A DNA stretch of 64,000 bases from Polyporus tsugae (Eukaryota > Basidiomycota > Agaricomycetes > Polyporales > Polyporaceae): NCBI GenBank assembly GCA_024305745.1, contig JAHRBS010000004.1:310001-374000 (forward strand). The letters are read 5' to 3'. Position numbers and translations under genes: made by a program. Shown one piece after another: positions 1-12,458 of the stretch. How positions within the stretch are numbered: position 1 is the first letter of the stretch; each line of letters begins with the position of its first letter. The notes beneath the pieces were generated by a model. That model searched no databases. It saw nothing but the letters and a program-made list of their open reading frames with translations, and was not told the origin of the DNA.

Positions 1-244
1 AAAGAAATCCTGCTCTTCTGGGGATCGCGAGCACAAGCTGCTATATCCGCGACTGGTTCCGTTGACATCCTTGATTTACGGTCTCTACTGCGCCGCCAAA
101 AATGTATCGTTCGGTCGGTTTTGTAGCGGCCGTGGATGTCTGGGTCGACGTGGTATTTTCGAGATAGTTAGCCCCGCTTCCCAAGTGTATCCAATCTAGG
201 CAGGCTTCAAATCTTTCGGCGCACGAATTCACTAATTTCACTTG

Positions 245-1557
245 TCCCAGTACCTTCCAACAGAGGACGCCACACTTGAAGCAACTTCAGTCATCAAGGA
301 CAACGTACACGTATTCGCGAGCTGGATTTCTGGGCGGCTGGCCCAACTTTGCTTGCTCTGCAGTCCATCTTCATCTTCGCGATTGACATGCCTCGAATCC
401 ATGCGATTTCCATTGTTTGCCAAGACGCAGAAGAATCGTTGCTATTCACTGGCTCTCCAGCATCTCTGCCTGCCAGTGCTCTCAAGGCAATAATAGCCTT
501 CTCTGTGTCCCAGCTCACGTTCTGCCGCAACTCACGCACTTGTAGTACCTGGCTCAGCTGGAGAGGCTCCACATTTCGAACGTTAGTGCTGGAGCTCTTG
601 AGACACTCCCCAGTTCTCGAAGTCTTGGAGATCACATATTGCCGCGACCTCACTGGTGCCCACAACTCCATCGCTTACACAACGTGTACATTCCGAGTCG
701 ACTTCCGACGCCCCCGTACACTCTTGGAGGTTCCTGCCCTAACATTCCTCCACCTCTCATCAATCATGGGATGCCGAGCAGCGGCACGATGGCGTCGACG
801 TCCCTCATTCCAAGCGCTCCCACCACATGGACAATCAACCGCCTGGCTGTCGACTTGAAGTTTGCGCACTTCCGCACTATGTTCTACGGGAACGACGTCT
901 TGCTGGATGTGGATATCCTCGCTGACGACCTTGCTCCACAGGAGCAGCAGCGCTGGGCGCAAAGACCTCCCGACGATGCTACCGCTGTCCGGCGTCGAGG
1001 AGTTCCACTTCCGGGCCCGCCGGTGGGCCGCTCCCGAGGACCTCCTTTCACGCGGCCTACATGCCTGTGGTCTCGACGCTCTTCGTCAAGCACGATGCCA
1101 ACAGCGACGACGTCGACGAAGACGCGGACGGCGTCACGGAGTTGGCGCGGATGGTCGCCGCGATCCTCGAGAGCGACAGCCCGGTGCTCTTCCCCAACCT
1201 CGTCCACCTCGAGCTCATCGTCAGCGGCATCCCGTTGGCGCTCTGCGAGCTCGTCGCCCCTGCGCTGGCCCAGCGCGACCGAGACGGCCGGCGTGTGCGG
1301 ACGCTGCGCATCCGCATGGATAGCGGGCATTCGATCCGCTGGAAAATGAAGTGGTTGCACGAGCAAGAGGCGGAGTACAAGGAGACGGGTATCTTCGGGC
1401 CGACCATGTCGATTCCGGCGAGATCTACCCGAAGCGGAGAGGGTACATGGCCTATGACGACGACTCGTATCGCGACGACCACACGTCAACGTTGGGATGG
1501 GGGAAGTGGTTGAAGGACCGCGTGCAGCGTGCTCAACATGAGCATTGGGAAGGGTGA
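245..1557 (+). pseudogene. Decayed F-box/LRR-like gene (copy A)
   Basis: This is a relic of the F-box family whose intact members lie at 2878-4711 and 5157-7079. Family sequence is readable only by changing frame several times: near 245-860 (MPRIHAIS), near 840-960 (FAHFRTMFYGND, matching the intact copy), 1061-1400 (SPVLFPNLVHLELIV, ALAQRDRDGRR) and 1351-1557 (the DHVDSGEIYPK tail). The N-terminal coiled segment and the F-box itself are missing; sequence before about 240 is unrelated. The 3' flank resembles that of the F-box gene at 45322-47193, which places this copy inside an inverted duplication. It is almost certainly non-functional. Exact indel positions were not mapped. Confidence 0.8.
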
Positions 1558-1839
1558 CCGTGACGAGTGTTGTACGCACGTTGGAATTGCGGTGCTAGTG
1601 TGTGGTTCAGCCCAAAGTGCTCCTGCGGTCGCTGACGTTCTGCTGATCAAGTCAGGATACGGCTCATTTGTACTTTAGTTAATAGATTTCGATTCACAAC
1701 GCAACTCACGGGCCCTACGGAGGTGGGCGTGCGGACTACCGGACGAGACTTGCTGGTTATGCCCATTCTCCTTCCAAACTTGAACGTCTCCGAGACATTT
1801 GCTCACGGGATCTTCGAGACATTTGCTCACCATGTACAG

Positions 1840-2400
1840 TGAAGATCCCCCAGCATGTTTTTCTGACTGGAATTCTAGGCCTCTTCCTCGGTCAAGGCCG
1901 TGTCATCTGGCGCGACTGGTACACACATGAGGTCGGCAATGCTTCTCTCTCAGCCAACACCGCGCTCGACATGCCGCTCCCGCAACGGATCGGCCATTCT
2001 CCTACACGAGCAGCCGCCGTACACGATCGCGCAGACGTGCCAAGGCCCGTAGTACTTCCTTGAAGCCTTCTCGTCGCGCGAGCGGCGGATGGATATGCTT
2101 GCGGGACTGCTTACATCGACGACGGAGAGTCGGTCTCTCCTACGCTGAACACGACGCTGATGATGCGAGTCGGTGCTCGCAAGGGGGCCTTGATGATCCA
2201 CCCTGCCGGAACCTTTGCAATCGCTCAGCCGCTCGATTCGCTCACCGTCTTGGGTGCCGCCCAGACGCCGCCCACCGAAGTCACGGTTAGTGGTCTCAAA
2301 ACCCTTCCATGGCGATTTGATGATGCTAGTGTGGAGAGATTGGTGCTGACCGGGCTCAAACTGGACCTGAACGGGCCATTGACCGTTGAATGGCGGTGAA
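1840..2400 (+). pseudogene. GH31 alpha-glucosidase C-terminal relic, left copy
   Basis: Only the C-terminal beta-sandwich part of a glycoside hydrolase family 31 enzyme is left. The sequence reads as RDWYTHEV, then LDMPLP, then (after frame changes) a long piece with GARKGALMIHPAGTF, LDSLTVLGAA and ERLVLTGLKLDLNG. In GH31 enzymes this region follows the catalytic barrel, which is absent here. A second copy of the same fragment lies at 44687-45115 on the other strand, beside the same tRNA and F-box neighbours, so the truncation happened before the block was duplicated. No enzymatic role is expected. Confidence 0.8.
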
Positions 2401-2527
2401 AGGAAGGGCTTGGTTTTATGGTCCCCGCATGGGTTGATATGTATTTCCAAATGTTTCACTTTGTGGAGAATGAGAGACTTGATATGGCTGCGATCAGTCG
2501 AAGCATAAAACGAAGGCATCGCATTAG

Positions 2528-2598
2528 TGCATTAAGAGGGAATCGAACCCCCGGCGGGTCGATGGCAACGACCCAGGTTACCACTACCCCATTAATGC
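2528..2598 (-). tRNA. tRNA-Gly (anticodon GCC), left copy
   Basis: The reverse strand folds as a 71-nt cloverleaf: a 7-bp acceptor stem (GCATTAA with TTAATGC), anticodon stem GGTCG/CGACC around loop TTGCCAT, T-loop TTCGATT, and discriminator A. The anticodon is GCC, decoding Gly GGC/GGU. Every base matches the tRNA at 44460-44530 on the other strand. There is no intron. It sits between the GH31 relic and the F-box gene starting at 2878, as in the right-hand copy. Confidence 0.93.
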
Positions 2599-2877
2599 AT
2601 GCTTTACTAGTAAAAGTTTTGTATTAGTGGCTTGGATAGTAAATTGACCGCCAGCGGATGAAACGCTGGCGGCGTCCGATGACTTTGGTTTTGTACCATT
2701 GCCAACCGTCGTGGTTCCAGCCGTCTGAAAGTTTTGCTCCAGATTGACCCGTAAGTGTTCTCATTGGCTCCTTGTCATGGGTTAGGAATATCCCTTTGAT
2801 TTCTGATTCCCTGGCAATTTTTAGAAGCGACATTTGGCATTGTCAGCTGGCACCCCCCTCACAGACTCGGAGGTGAC

Positions 2878-4711
2878 ATGTCGACGTTGCACGCTCTGAG
2901 CCCCTCTCTTCAAGATCTCATGGACAAGAGTACGGCTCTTGTTCATTCTGGTGGACCTATGATAGTCGAGTACGTCCTCGCGTCTTCAATGCATCTCTGT
3001 TGTTTTTTACGTTCTGACGTCTTCGTCATGCGCAGTCAGGACACAGTACGTTGAGTCGAGCAAACTAGCAAGCAGAATATTGACGTCGTCGACTTAGCTC
3101 CAGGAAATGGAGAGGAAGGCCGTAAAGTTCATCAGCAACATTCGTCAATGCTACAACTCCTCCGCCACGTTATCCATCAACCGACTTCCGCCCGAGGTAC
3201 TCCAAATAGTGTTCCACTACCTCATCGCGCCGACCTCCCTGCTTCCCTGGTCAAGCTACAGGACTCGTAGCGAGGCTACTTCCTACAAGCCCTTAACGGG
3301 AGCCATGTTGGTCTGCCGTAAGTGGCGCTCGATTGCCATCCAGACGGCATCGCTTTGGACGGAGATCGACCTCGCAGCGCGACCTTCTTCGACGAGCTAC
3401 TTTCTAGAGAGGTCTCGTGCGGCGCCCATCCACCTGCGTACCAAGATTGAAGAAGGGATGACTCAGCTGGTCAAATCGATCATGCAACACCATGGTGACC
3501 GAATCTTAAAACTGGAATTCTGGGGCTCTGCCGATGCTCAGCCCGAAGCGCACGCCTTGCTCGATGTTACCATGCCCAGTCTGCGTCAACTCAACCTGGC
3601 ATTCGAACCCTCGGAAGAGTCCAAAGTGTATCACGCGGGCCCAGAATGCGTGCCGGCCCTTCGAGCTCTGGTCTTATCAGGCTCCCTGTGGGTCCCTCCC
3701 AGGGTCGTGCCTAACCTGACGCATATCAACGTGAGGGGGATGAATGATGTGGACGTCTCGTTACTCTGGAACCTCCTCTGTTGCACGCCGATGCTCGAGC
3801 TCTTCGAGATGTCCTCAGGTGGCGGTCTCACCGTCGCTCGTGGTACAGCTCCTACCTCCTCATTGACTCTTCCCCATCTCCATGAGCTAGTGATCGCCAA
3901 CGCCTACACGGATGTCGTCCACTACCTCGTATCTCGTCTGGAGCTTCCAAATATCACCGCGGTGTCCTACGAATTCCTCTGCGCCAGGTCAGGTACACTT
4001 TTGGAACGACTTCTCCCAAGGTCACTCACCACACACACCCCGACTCGTGTTACGCTCGTAGTTGGGGATAACTACGACACATTCACTGCGAGCTTTGACG
4101 GAGGTAGATCCGCGGTGATGCTCAAGGATCTGTTGTCGAGGGGTCGGGATGACCCGCCGTTCCAGGAACGCACGCAATGGCTCTTCGCCGTCTTCCCAAC
4201 CCTTCTCTCACTTGCCAACATCACGGAGTTCCGCCTCTCCTCTTCTATGTGGGAACCCGACTCCCTCCGCCGACTTGGAGCACATCTGGGGAACGTGACG
4301 ACGCTTTTCCTCGCGACCCATTCGGACAGCGCCTTCGACGTTGCCAAGACCATGGAACTGGGAGTTGCCCTCTCCACCGCACTCCTTGCCGACGACCCCG
4401 TAGTCCTTCCAAAGCTCGCCTCGCTCGATATCGACACGATCGACGTTCCCCGGGAGTTCATTGGTGTCCTCGGTCCCGCTCTGGCTAAGCGCGACCGAGA
4501 TGGACGACGCCTACAATACCTCTGTGTCTATGTCGGTGCCTTCTGGCCCGCGGGGCGGCTCAGGGATGCCCACGATGACCTGAAGGCGACCGGTCTCTTC
4601 GATCACGTCGATGGAGGATACTCCAAGCGATCTGGCTACTCTTTGTCGAGACGGGACTGGGACTCAGAGGTCAGACGTACGCCACGTACTCCGGCGCACG
4701 GATACTGGTGA
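2878..4711 (+). CDS. F-box protein, intact paralogue B
   Basis: Predicted 571-residue F-box protein, presumably a substrate receptor of an SCF ubiquitin ligase. Exons: 2878-2969, a 10-nt micro-exon 3036-3045, and 3098-4711. All junctions are GT-AG and the phases fit. Residues 1-45 form a short alpha-helical leader (LQDLMDKSTALV). The F-box follows with INRLPPEVLQIVFHYL and MLVCRKWRSIAIQ. The rest is leucine-rich without clear repeats and holds family blocks such as PALAKRDRDGRRL near the C-terminus. A degraded copy of the first half lies at 43550-44300. Family identity is clear; the ubiquitination target is unknown. Start choice: first ATG of exon 1, whose reading continues through the micro-exon without a stop. 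Confidence 0.85.
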
Positions 4712-5156
4712 CGTCGACGGTCGAGAAAATCCTCGCCCGGACAAGCCTGGACCACTGTGTGGCACGACTCCGAGTCACAACGACTCGGAAGTGGCTGGCA
4801 GAGTCTTTCTTACCTTTATGTCCTTGTAACGCTCCACATGGACAGTGGACGCAATTCGCACTTCACAGATATTTTGTCGTACCAAGCCGTCGTGGGATAC
4901 TACCAGCCTCTGTTGACGGGGAGGTTGGTCATTTGGATTGAGCGCTACCGTAGCCTCGACCCGATCAAGCGCCGTCAGTCACCCGGACTGCGGTTCGTGC
5001 GCCAGTCGGGCCAACCTTGACGGTCTTTACTCCTTCAACCACCTGCCGCTCCACATAAATGTGCGCCTCTGCGCGATGTGCTCAAGATTACTAATACATC
5101 TATAAACCCCATCGTGTTGGCAGCCGTCTCGAGGATCGCTGCAACGTGCCCCCCTC

Positions 5157-7079
5157 ATGATGGCACCAGTGTACGCAAACTTGTCCCTCATCGTCGCTAC
5201 TGTGCAGCAACTCTTGAGCCAAACCACGGCTCTAGTACTGCAGCAGAATGGTACTGCTGTTCTACAGTGAGCATTGAATGCGCCTGTGCGATGCGACTGC
5301 TTGCTAACGAAGAGTAGGGAGGAAATGGTACGTTCGGCCTTAAAACATCCAAGTGCCAGCTAATGCGTACTAAACATATATCAATAGCTCGAAACTCTAG
5401 AGCGAGACACACGGCGAGCTATGATGCAACTGAGGCGATTTCGAAATTATTCCCCCGCCCTCCCAATCAACCGACTCCCTCCGGAAGTGCTTCGCATGGT
5501 CTTCGGCCATCTCAGGCATCAGCCGGTTCCCCGTCGTCCGAGGCATCTGACGGCTTCCAGATTCGCTCCCTACAATCTTCTCATCGCTGCGATGTTGGTG
5601 TGCCACAAGTGGTATACGATAGCCTCCCAGGCTGCTTCCTTGTGGACGGACATCGACTTAGCACATCAGCACACCTTCGCTTCAAAGTTGCTGGCCCGGT
5701 CTCTAGACGCGCCGATTCGTTTATGTGGACGACTGACGAACGAGGACAACGCGCTTGAAAGGATCATAAAGGACAACAATGACCGTATTCGGGAGCTGGA
5801 TCTTTGGTCGAAAGGCCCAACGCCTGCGCTGCAGTCCATCCTAGCAGTCGACATGCCGCGAGTTGGCATCATTTCCCTTCTTTGCGAAGACACCATTCCT
5901 AGTACAGCAGAATCGCCGTTGATCATCAACTCTCAAGCATCTTTTCTTGTCCTCAAGGCGGCGCTGCTAGAGAACCTTCTCTTCGTTCCAGCTCACGTTC
6001 TGCCGCAACTCACGCACCTTCGCCTGGCAGAGCTGAAGAAAATCAACATTTCGGACGTACTCGACATCTTAAGAAACACTCCAGCTCTCGAGGTTTTGCA
6101 CGTCTCGCATTGCCGCGATCTTATCATACCCCCTACCTCGGTGACCGAAACCTCTCCATCCGTCTCGCTTCCTTGCTTGCAGAGCCTGCTACTCCGAATT
6201 TTGACTTCCGCCGCAGCACAATACCTGATGATCCCCTTAGAGGTCCCCAACCTCACATTCCTCCATGTGTCGACATTCCTGGCCACGAACAGCGCACTAC
6301 CGTCGAAGCCCTTCCTTCCAGGCGCCCTCGCCACGCGCTCAATGGACCGTTTTGCATTCGACCTGGGCGAGAACTTCGCCCACTTCCGCACCATGATCCA
6401 GGGGAAGGATATCTCACTGGCGTTGGATGTCGGCGCCATCGGTGTTCAAGAAGCAGAGCGGTCGAGGTGGGGGTTCCACGACTTCCCGAATATGCTCCCA
6501 CTATCCGGCATCCAGGAGCTCCACTTCCTAGCCCGCCAGTGGGACGCGCCCGGAGATCTCCTCCCCTACATCGCCACGCGTATGCCCGCCGTCTCCAAGC
6601 TCCTCCTCAAGCACGAACCCGGAGCCCACTCGGACGGGGAAGACGTAAAAGGACACATGGAGTTGGCGCGGACGGTTGTCCGCATCCTCGCGAGCCACCG
6701 CCCCGGGCCGGTGCTCTTCCCGAACCTCTCCCACCTCGAGCTCATCGTCATGGACATCCCGCTGGCGTTCTGCGAGCTCATTGCGCCCGCGCTGGCACAA
6801 CGGGACCGGGATGGCAGACGTCTGCGCAAGCTGCGCATCCGCGTCGATGACGACTACTCGTTTGGCAGTTGGGAGCCGAAGTGGATGCAGCGCCGAGAGC
6901 CGGAGTACAAGAAGACCGGAATCTTCGACCATGTCGATTCTGGGGAGATCTACCCGAAACAGAGAGGGTCCGAGGACCATGGCGATGGCTCGGATCGCGA
7001 CGAGCACCCGTTCAGGCCGGGATGGGGGAAGTGGAAGGATTCTGTGCAGCGCGCCAGGCATGGGTATTGGCGAGAGTAA
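5157..7079 (+). CDS. F-box protein, intact paralogue C
   Basis: Predicted 603-residue F-box protein. Exons: 5157-5266, a 10-nt micro-exon 5318-5327 (GGAGGAAATG), and 5388-7079. The second intron carries a strong branch site (TACTAAA). The leader contains VQQLLSQTTALV, the F-box contains INRLPPEVLRMVFGHL and MLVCHKWYTIASQ, and the long leucine-rich C-terminal part includes VLFPNLSHLELIV and ALAQRDRDGRRL. It is close to the frameshifted gene at 45322-47193 and to the relic at 245-1557. The coding frame is open throughout, so it is likely functional. The target substrate cannot be inferred. The next start at 5160 would lose only one residue. Confidence 0.86.
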
Positions 7080-7406
7080 CGTCGGGGTGCTAGCAGCTAG
7101 ACGGGCGTGCGTTTTCTCGCACGATCTCATGCGGCCGCTGCCGGATGAACAAATGAGGTTCCCAGCTGGTGATAGTTATACAAGGGTATGGAATCGATCC
7201 GTTTTGTTCTGCATTTGCGAGCGACGGCCCGAGTTCCGACCAGTTTGCCGCGAGGATGTCGCACGCCGGTGGCCGCATTCTGACGCTCGTTTACAGCTTG
7301 CTCAGGACCATAGCCTACGGGTATGGGCATCATGGAGTATTTCTCGTTCCGTGCAAAGCGAATTCCCCCAACATTGCCGAACAAATGCTCCAATTCGTAT
7401 GAGGAC

Positions 7407-8527
7407 ATGACTTCGGCTAGACATCCAGCATCGGACCCGCCGATCGAACTGGGCCCATCTCATAACCCCAAGGCGCGTCGCATACCGGTAAGTCCAGTCC
7501 TACATATACCCTTGGTCGCTAGTCGATTCACTTTTGTCCCTCACCCACGGTAGTGGTTTACCTTCTGGCCCGTGCCCATCTGCACCGCGGCTTACGCCAC
7601 ACATAGTTACTATCGACGCCACAGACCGCTGCGTCGCCCAGCACTAACCCCCCTGCGGCTATCGGAGATATACACCGTCGCCGGCGCGGTGCTTACTATG
7701 ATCATGGACGGCATGGTTATGCAGCATAACATGATATACCACGACGAGGACCTCCTCGTTGTCGAGCTGGCGGCGTACCGGGTGAGGGCAGTTATGCGAC
7801 ATCCCGAAAATGTTGACTTCCAAGAGAAAGTCAAGAATACGCTCGCCGAGCTCAAGGATGCAATTCCTTGGCTCCGACTGCGAAATGGTGAGTGGAGGAT
7901 AACTGTGGCGCTGATATAGCTATAGATTTCTTTCTCAACTTCCGGTTGCCCAGATGCCTACAATGCCTGTAGTTTCTGGCAAAAAGCTGTCTGGTGGCAT
8001 GACAACCTCTGGTCGGACGAGCCTACCTGGACTTCTACGGCTTTGATGACGCTCGTCGGAGCGAAAGGGATGCCCGTCCGCGATGCATTGGTACCTGACA
8101 CGGACCCGGACGACTGGGTACGCTGCGTTACACACCTCACCAACCGTGTCCACGAAGAAGTAAGTGACCTTGTCGATATCTACTACTCGCGTCGATTGAA
8201 CTCCACTTTTTGGAAAATTGGCAGGACATAGGTGGTTACGCGCTCTACCCTTTTCTCCTCTCCATCCCAGTAGCAATGCTCGCCCGGTGGACGCGACGTC
8301 CAGCCGTATATCTTCCCATTAACGGCCTACAGAGGCTCCTCCTCGGGGTAGGGATATACTGCGGAGACTGGCGCACGCATCGACGTTTGTCAAGCCTTCA
8401 GAATATTCAAGAGCGACGGAAAGCCGCCATGACGATGAAACATGTACTCCACCATGAATTTGAAGAGGAGATTGCGCACTGTCGCATGTGGGGCACGATC
8501 ATAGGGCCGTACAACTCAGTGTTTTGA
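7407..8527 (+). CDS. Unknown four-exon protein D with hydrophobic segments
   Basis: Predicted 307-residue protein; I do not recognise the family. Exons: 7407-7487, 7554-7887, 7954-8159, 8225-8527; all junctions are GT-AG and the phases agree. After a short polar N-terminus come hydrophobic stretches around WFTFWPVPICTAA and IYTVAGAVLTMIMDG, and a third near YALYPFLLSIPVAMLARW, so membrane association is possible. A paralogue with the same four-exon plan lies at 48148-49611 on the minus strand. Shared blocks are SYYRRHRP/RYYRRHRP, WSD, AMLARW and NGLQRLLLG. The pair flanks the F-box clusters at both ends of the inverted duplication. It is probably a lineage-restricted fungal family; function unknown. 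Confidence 0.75.
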
Positions 8528-8962
8528 AGCCTCAAGGTGGGCAAATTCGTTACATTCACCCCCCCCCCGGGTCGTTAGGCAGTGTCTGTTACACTCATGC
8601 ATGTGTTACGCTCAGTTACCTCGATTCTGGACGAAGTGACCCCTCCCCTCAGCCGCACTCTGCCTCCACCATCCCCACTCGCCAATCAGACGAAACGCCT
8701 CGCAGGTCCGCTCAACACCAAACACCAGATACCGACTTGTTGTAGATTACTAGCAGCGACCAAGTATTTTCACCACGAATTAGATACATCTGAGCTCAAA
8801 GCACCCTATGTACCGTACACGTACCGAAACGCAATACCTCCCTCACACACAAAAACACTACAAATAAACTTCTGCAAATCAAAAGAGATGGTCAAGATGG
8901 ACGAACACGGATGATACCCGACAACATACATGTCCATGGCCAAAAGAATCCAACCCCCCGGA
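8528..8962. other. Convergent intergenic region
   Basis: This 435-bp stretch separates the 3' ends of protein D (plus strand) and the zf-4CXXC_R1 gene (minus strand). It is pyrimidine- and A-rich with no readable family match; it presumably holds both 3' UTRs. Confidence 0.5.
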
Positions 8963-11900
8963 CTAGCTCCTCACCGCGTCAGCCGCGACCTTGGCCTGGT
9001 CCTTCGGTGAGGCCTGTAAAGTATGCAATGCGATCGCAATCGCATATTGCACGTCCAACGTGCTGTGTGCCACGCCCTGGCGTGCAGGCGCGGCCGCTTC
9101 GTCCTGATCGTCCATAGAAGGTGGGTCTGAGAGCGGCCCACCCCAGACAAGGTCCTCTTCCTCCTCCCGGATCGCGCGCGCGATGAGCTCCTCCATGGAG
9201 ACGTACGTCCCCTTCTCCAGAACGGAGCGATCGCCGATGTACATCCTGCCACGAGGAAGTGGCGTGATTGGGCGTGCGTTCTCGGGGACCTGCGGCGCGC
9301 CAACAGGCGCGAGAGCAGACTGGTCGTTTCCGACGTGCGCATCGACCTCCTGCGGATCTTGAGAGACCACGGAAGACGTGGGAGGTGGAACGGGCGTGGC
9401 GTATGGAACACGCCGCTGGCCAATATACGCAACGGGCTTGCCGAACCGTGGCCGTCTCTGTTGTCGAACGGGGACGCGCGCCACCCCTGTCGCCTTCTCC
9501 ATACCCTCTTGCGAGTCGAACACAACCCGCTGGCTGTCCTCGCCCATGTAGCCCTGCCCCATGCGCTCGCCCTCCAAGCCATAAATCACCCCGAAGAACT
9601 GCCCAGGAACGAGATCGAACGCCGGAGGGGGTGGGGTGACTATGCGCCGAGGCACGACACGAGTCGTCGACGCGTTGTTCTCCGCGGTCGCCCTCGCCTT
9701 GATGAGTGCCAGCGCCTCCACAGAATTAGCCGTAGGCAGCTTCCCGACACGCGCGGAGATGTAGGTCTCCCCACGTTTACCACAGCAGTGGCTACAGTTG
9801 CAAATGTCTCGACAGCGCGGACAGACGAAGTGGCGGGCGAATGGCTCGAACACAACATCAGGGTACCTGTCCGACCGCGACTTTCGTCAGCCCTCGGGCA
9901 GGGAGGCGCGGAAACGCTCCAAAGTAACACGATTCGCACCTCAGTTCTATGCAGCGGCTGCAGTACCGCAGGCCGCACGTATCGCCCGAGTCCCGGATCG
10001 TCGAGCAGCGCATCTTCTCCCGCAGAGTCGTATTCCTGCACTGATGGCAAAACGTCGGCTGTGCCGCCAACTCCCTGGTGGACATGGCATCCTGATCCGC
10101 CTCTGCCTCTGCCGCTTTCCCCTTCCCCTTCCCCTTCCCTCTTCCCTTCCCTACGCCGTTCTTCGCCTGGACCTTGCCGGTGTCCTTCGCTTTGCCCTTG
10201 CCCTTGCCCGCTCCCTTCTTGCTTTTCTCAGGGGAGGCTGAACCCCTTGAGAACTCCTCAGCATCCTCGTCCGAAAGGTCGATCTCCAGCGTGTGCTGCA
10301 TGGCAAGCGCGCGCCCCGTCAGCCGGCGTGGTCGTCTACCCTCCACCTCGACGGCAAGCAAGTCCTTCGACAGCGCAGGGAACTGTCGCTGGAGCCTCAT
10401 GGAAAGCGGCATGTCCCCACCCGGGTCCGAGTCCGAGCCCGAGTCCAACGGCGTCTCAGGCGAATGCGACTGCGAGGACGACTGTGACGATACCTCGAGC
10501 GACGGCTCTGCGTCTGGAATTGGAATGCGTGACGGACCTGCGACGGGCCCCGCGCCGTGTGATTGCGAGTGAGATGGTAAGCCATGTGGAGACGTGGAGG
10601 GCGGCCGCGTCTCGGGCTGTAGCCCCCCAAGGAGCGAAGGGTCGATCGTGCCGCCCTGTCCGCCTGGGTCGGCGTGTTGCTCGGCGCTGTCGTCGAGCAC
10701 CCACGGAAAGAAACTGCCGCATTGCGTCTCGTTCCCGTAACCAACAGCCCTGAGGAATTTGTCTCCAGGCGTGGGCGGAGTCATGTGCGGAGCCATGGTT
10801 TGTGCGTCCTGTTGCACATCGCGCTGGGGATCGCCGCCAGGCGGGACTGGCTTGTGGCTGGCCGCGAAGTGGGTGAGAATGTGTTGGAGAGTCCGGAAAC
10901 CTTCCGGCGGGCTCGGCGGCATCGTCCCGGGGGGCAAACCCGTAGGGAACGAAGGCTGTTGGCGGAGTCGGGAAGGTACTTGTGTGCTGTCATACTGGGA
11001 TTGAGAAGGCGAGGTGGACACGGAAGATGGGGCGGGATGCGCATCGAAATCGGCGAGTAGTGCGCGGAAGTCAAAGCTCTCCTGAGAATCCGTCCGCGCA
11101 TCGCTTGAGGGAGGATGGGGGATGGGAGGGCGAAGCGCTTGATTGGAGTCAGTTCGATGGGGCGCACAGAGATTGGGTTGTGATGGCTTTGAAGGTGGCT
11201 GAGACGGCGGAGAATGTGTAGTCTGTGTTGGCACCGCAGTTGCAGTGGATGTAACTTGTCGCGACGCGGCAGGAGGGGCATGCAAAGGTGTCCGAGGCGC
11301 TTGTGCAGATGAAGACGCTTCGGAGGGCCGCACAGATGGTTCTTTCGCAGTGCCTGATAGGGAAGAAGTGGATGACGCCGAGATACCACGAGCTGGACGT
11401 GGTGCGATTTGCCGCAAATACGATCGCCTCGGTAATGGCTTGATTGGCTGGGAAGCTTTGGTGATTGTGGAAGGAACAGATGGCGAAGGGGGAGGTCGAG
11501 ATACTGATGCCGGTGCAGGGGTTGGTCTTTGTGCGGAAGGCGAAGTCGCAGGCCCAAAAGGAAGTGTTGGAGACGAAGGTATAACCGGCCTAATAACAGG
11601 CGCTGCCTGGGAAAGGCTCGACGTCACGCTCTGCTCACTGCGAGGAGGCCAAACGGAACTCTTACTCGCAACGAGCAGACGTCGGAACGCCACGTAAAGA
11701 ACCTCGTCCTCCGTTTGTGGGTACGTCCCGATGTGAATCCGCACCGACGGAAGGAATAACTCCAGGTTGTCGGTAGGCAGGTGCGGCTCCATATCCTCTC
11801 CGATGTTATCGTCTGAATGTCCCCCCTCCTCTGCCTCTAGAGGTAGACGCTCCCCGTGCCCATGGCCTTCCGGATTGTCCATTCCGATGCCCACGTCCTG

Positions 11901-12458
11901 AGCCCTCTCCTTCCCCTTCCCCTTCCCCTTCCCTTTACTCTTTTCCTTGCTCGCCTCGTCTTCCTGGACCTTCGCCCTTCGCCCGGACTTATGCTCGAGC
12001 GCAGGCTCCCCGACAGATACCGCACTCTTCAGCCTCTTCACGTTGTTCTTCGATCCTGGCGGTCTCCCTCGCCTGTTTGGCGCTGACGAGTTGACGCTTG
12101 CACCTCTCGTACTTGGGGATTCTCTCACCAACGACTCCCTGACACGCGCTCTCGAAGCACGCATTGGGCGTCCACGCGAAGAGGCCGTCGCCGGAGACAT
12201 AGACACGTCCCGTCCATTGAATGTGGCGGCACTATTAAGCGCCGCCCCAAGGCCTGCCGCGTAGTCCCCACCCATGTCAACGTCCTCATCCTTCTCGGAT
12301 GCATGTTGTTGTAGTTCGAACATCTCTGATGCACGCCTGTACGACGCACGTCGACGCCAGGGAGGTAAGGGAGGGACATCAACGTACGCGCGGTTGAGAC
12401 GGCGCCTTTTCGTGGGCTGAGGGTGGCTGGTGGATGAAGGTCCGGGGACTGGAGACAT
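8963..12458 (-). CDS. zf-4CXXC_R1 (CDCA7-type) zinc-finger nuclear protein
   Basis: Predicted 1148-residue protein from two exons, 12458-9916 and 9866-8963. The 49-nt intron cuts the zinc finger and has a CTGAC branch site. The first 800 residues are disordered and rich in Pro, Ser and basic blocks, including an AT-hook-like GRRGRPPGSKN and several KGKGKGK tracts. The C4-type R1 domain spans about 803-875: FCHQC, MRCS, CGLRYCSRC, CESC, then after the intron FVCPRC, CNCSHCC. This domain (PF10497) occurs in CDCA7/JPO and MAOA-repressor R1 proteins; in CDCA7 it contacts chromatin and the HELLS remodeller. A chromatin or transcription role is therefore inferred. The C-terminal 270 residues contain PGQFFGVIYGLEGERMGQGY, then further acidic disorder. 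Confidence 0.82.

Noticed and set aside
1..240. Extension of the F-box relic to the window edge
   Set aside because: No family sequence is readable in any frame before about 245.
9335..10753. 472-codon frame on the plus strand opposite the zinc-finger gene
   Set aside because: Antisense shadow of the Pro/Ser-rich exon; low complexity, no domain, and the zinc finger is clearly on the minus strand.
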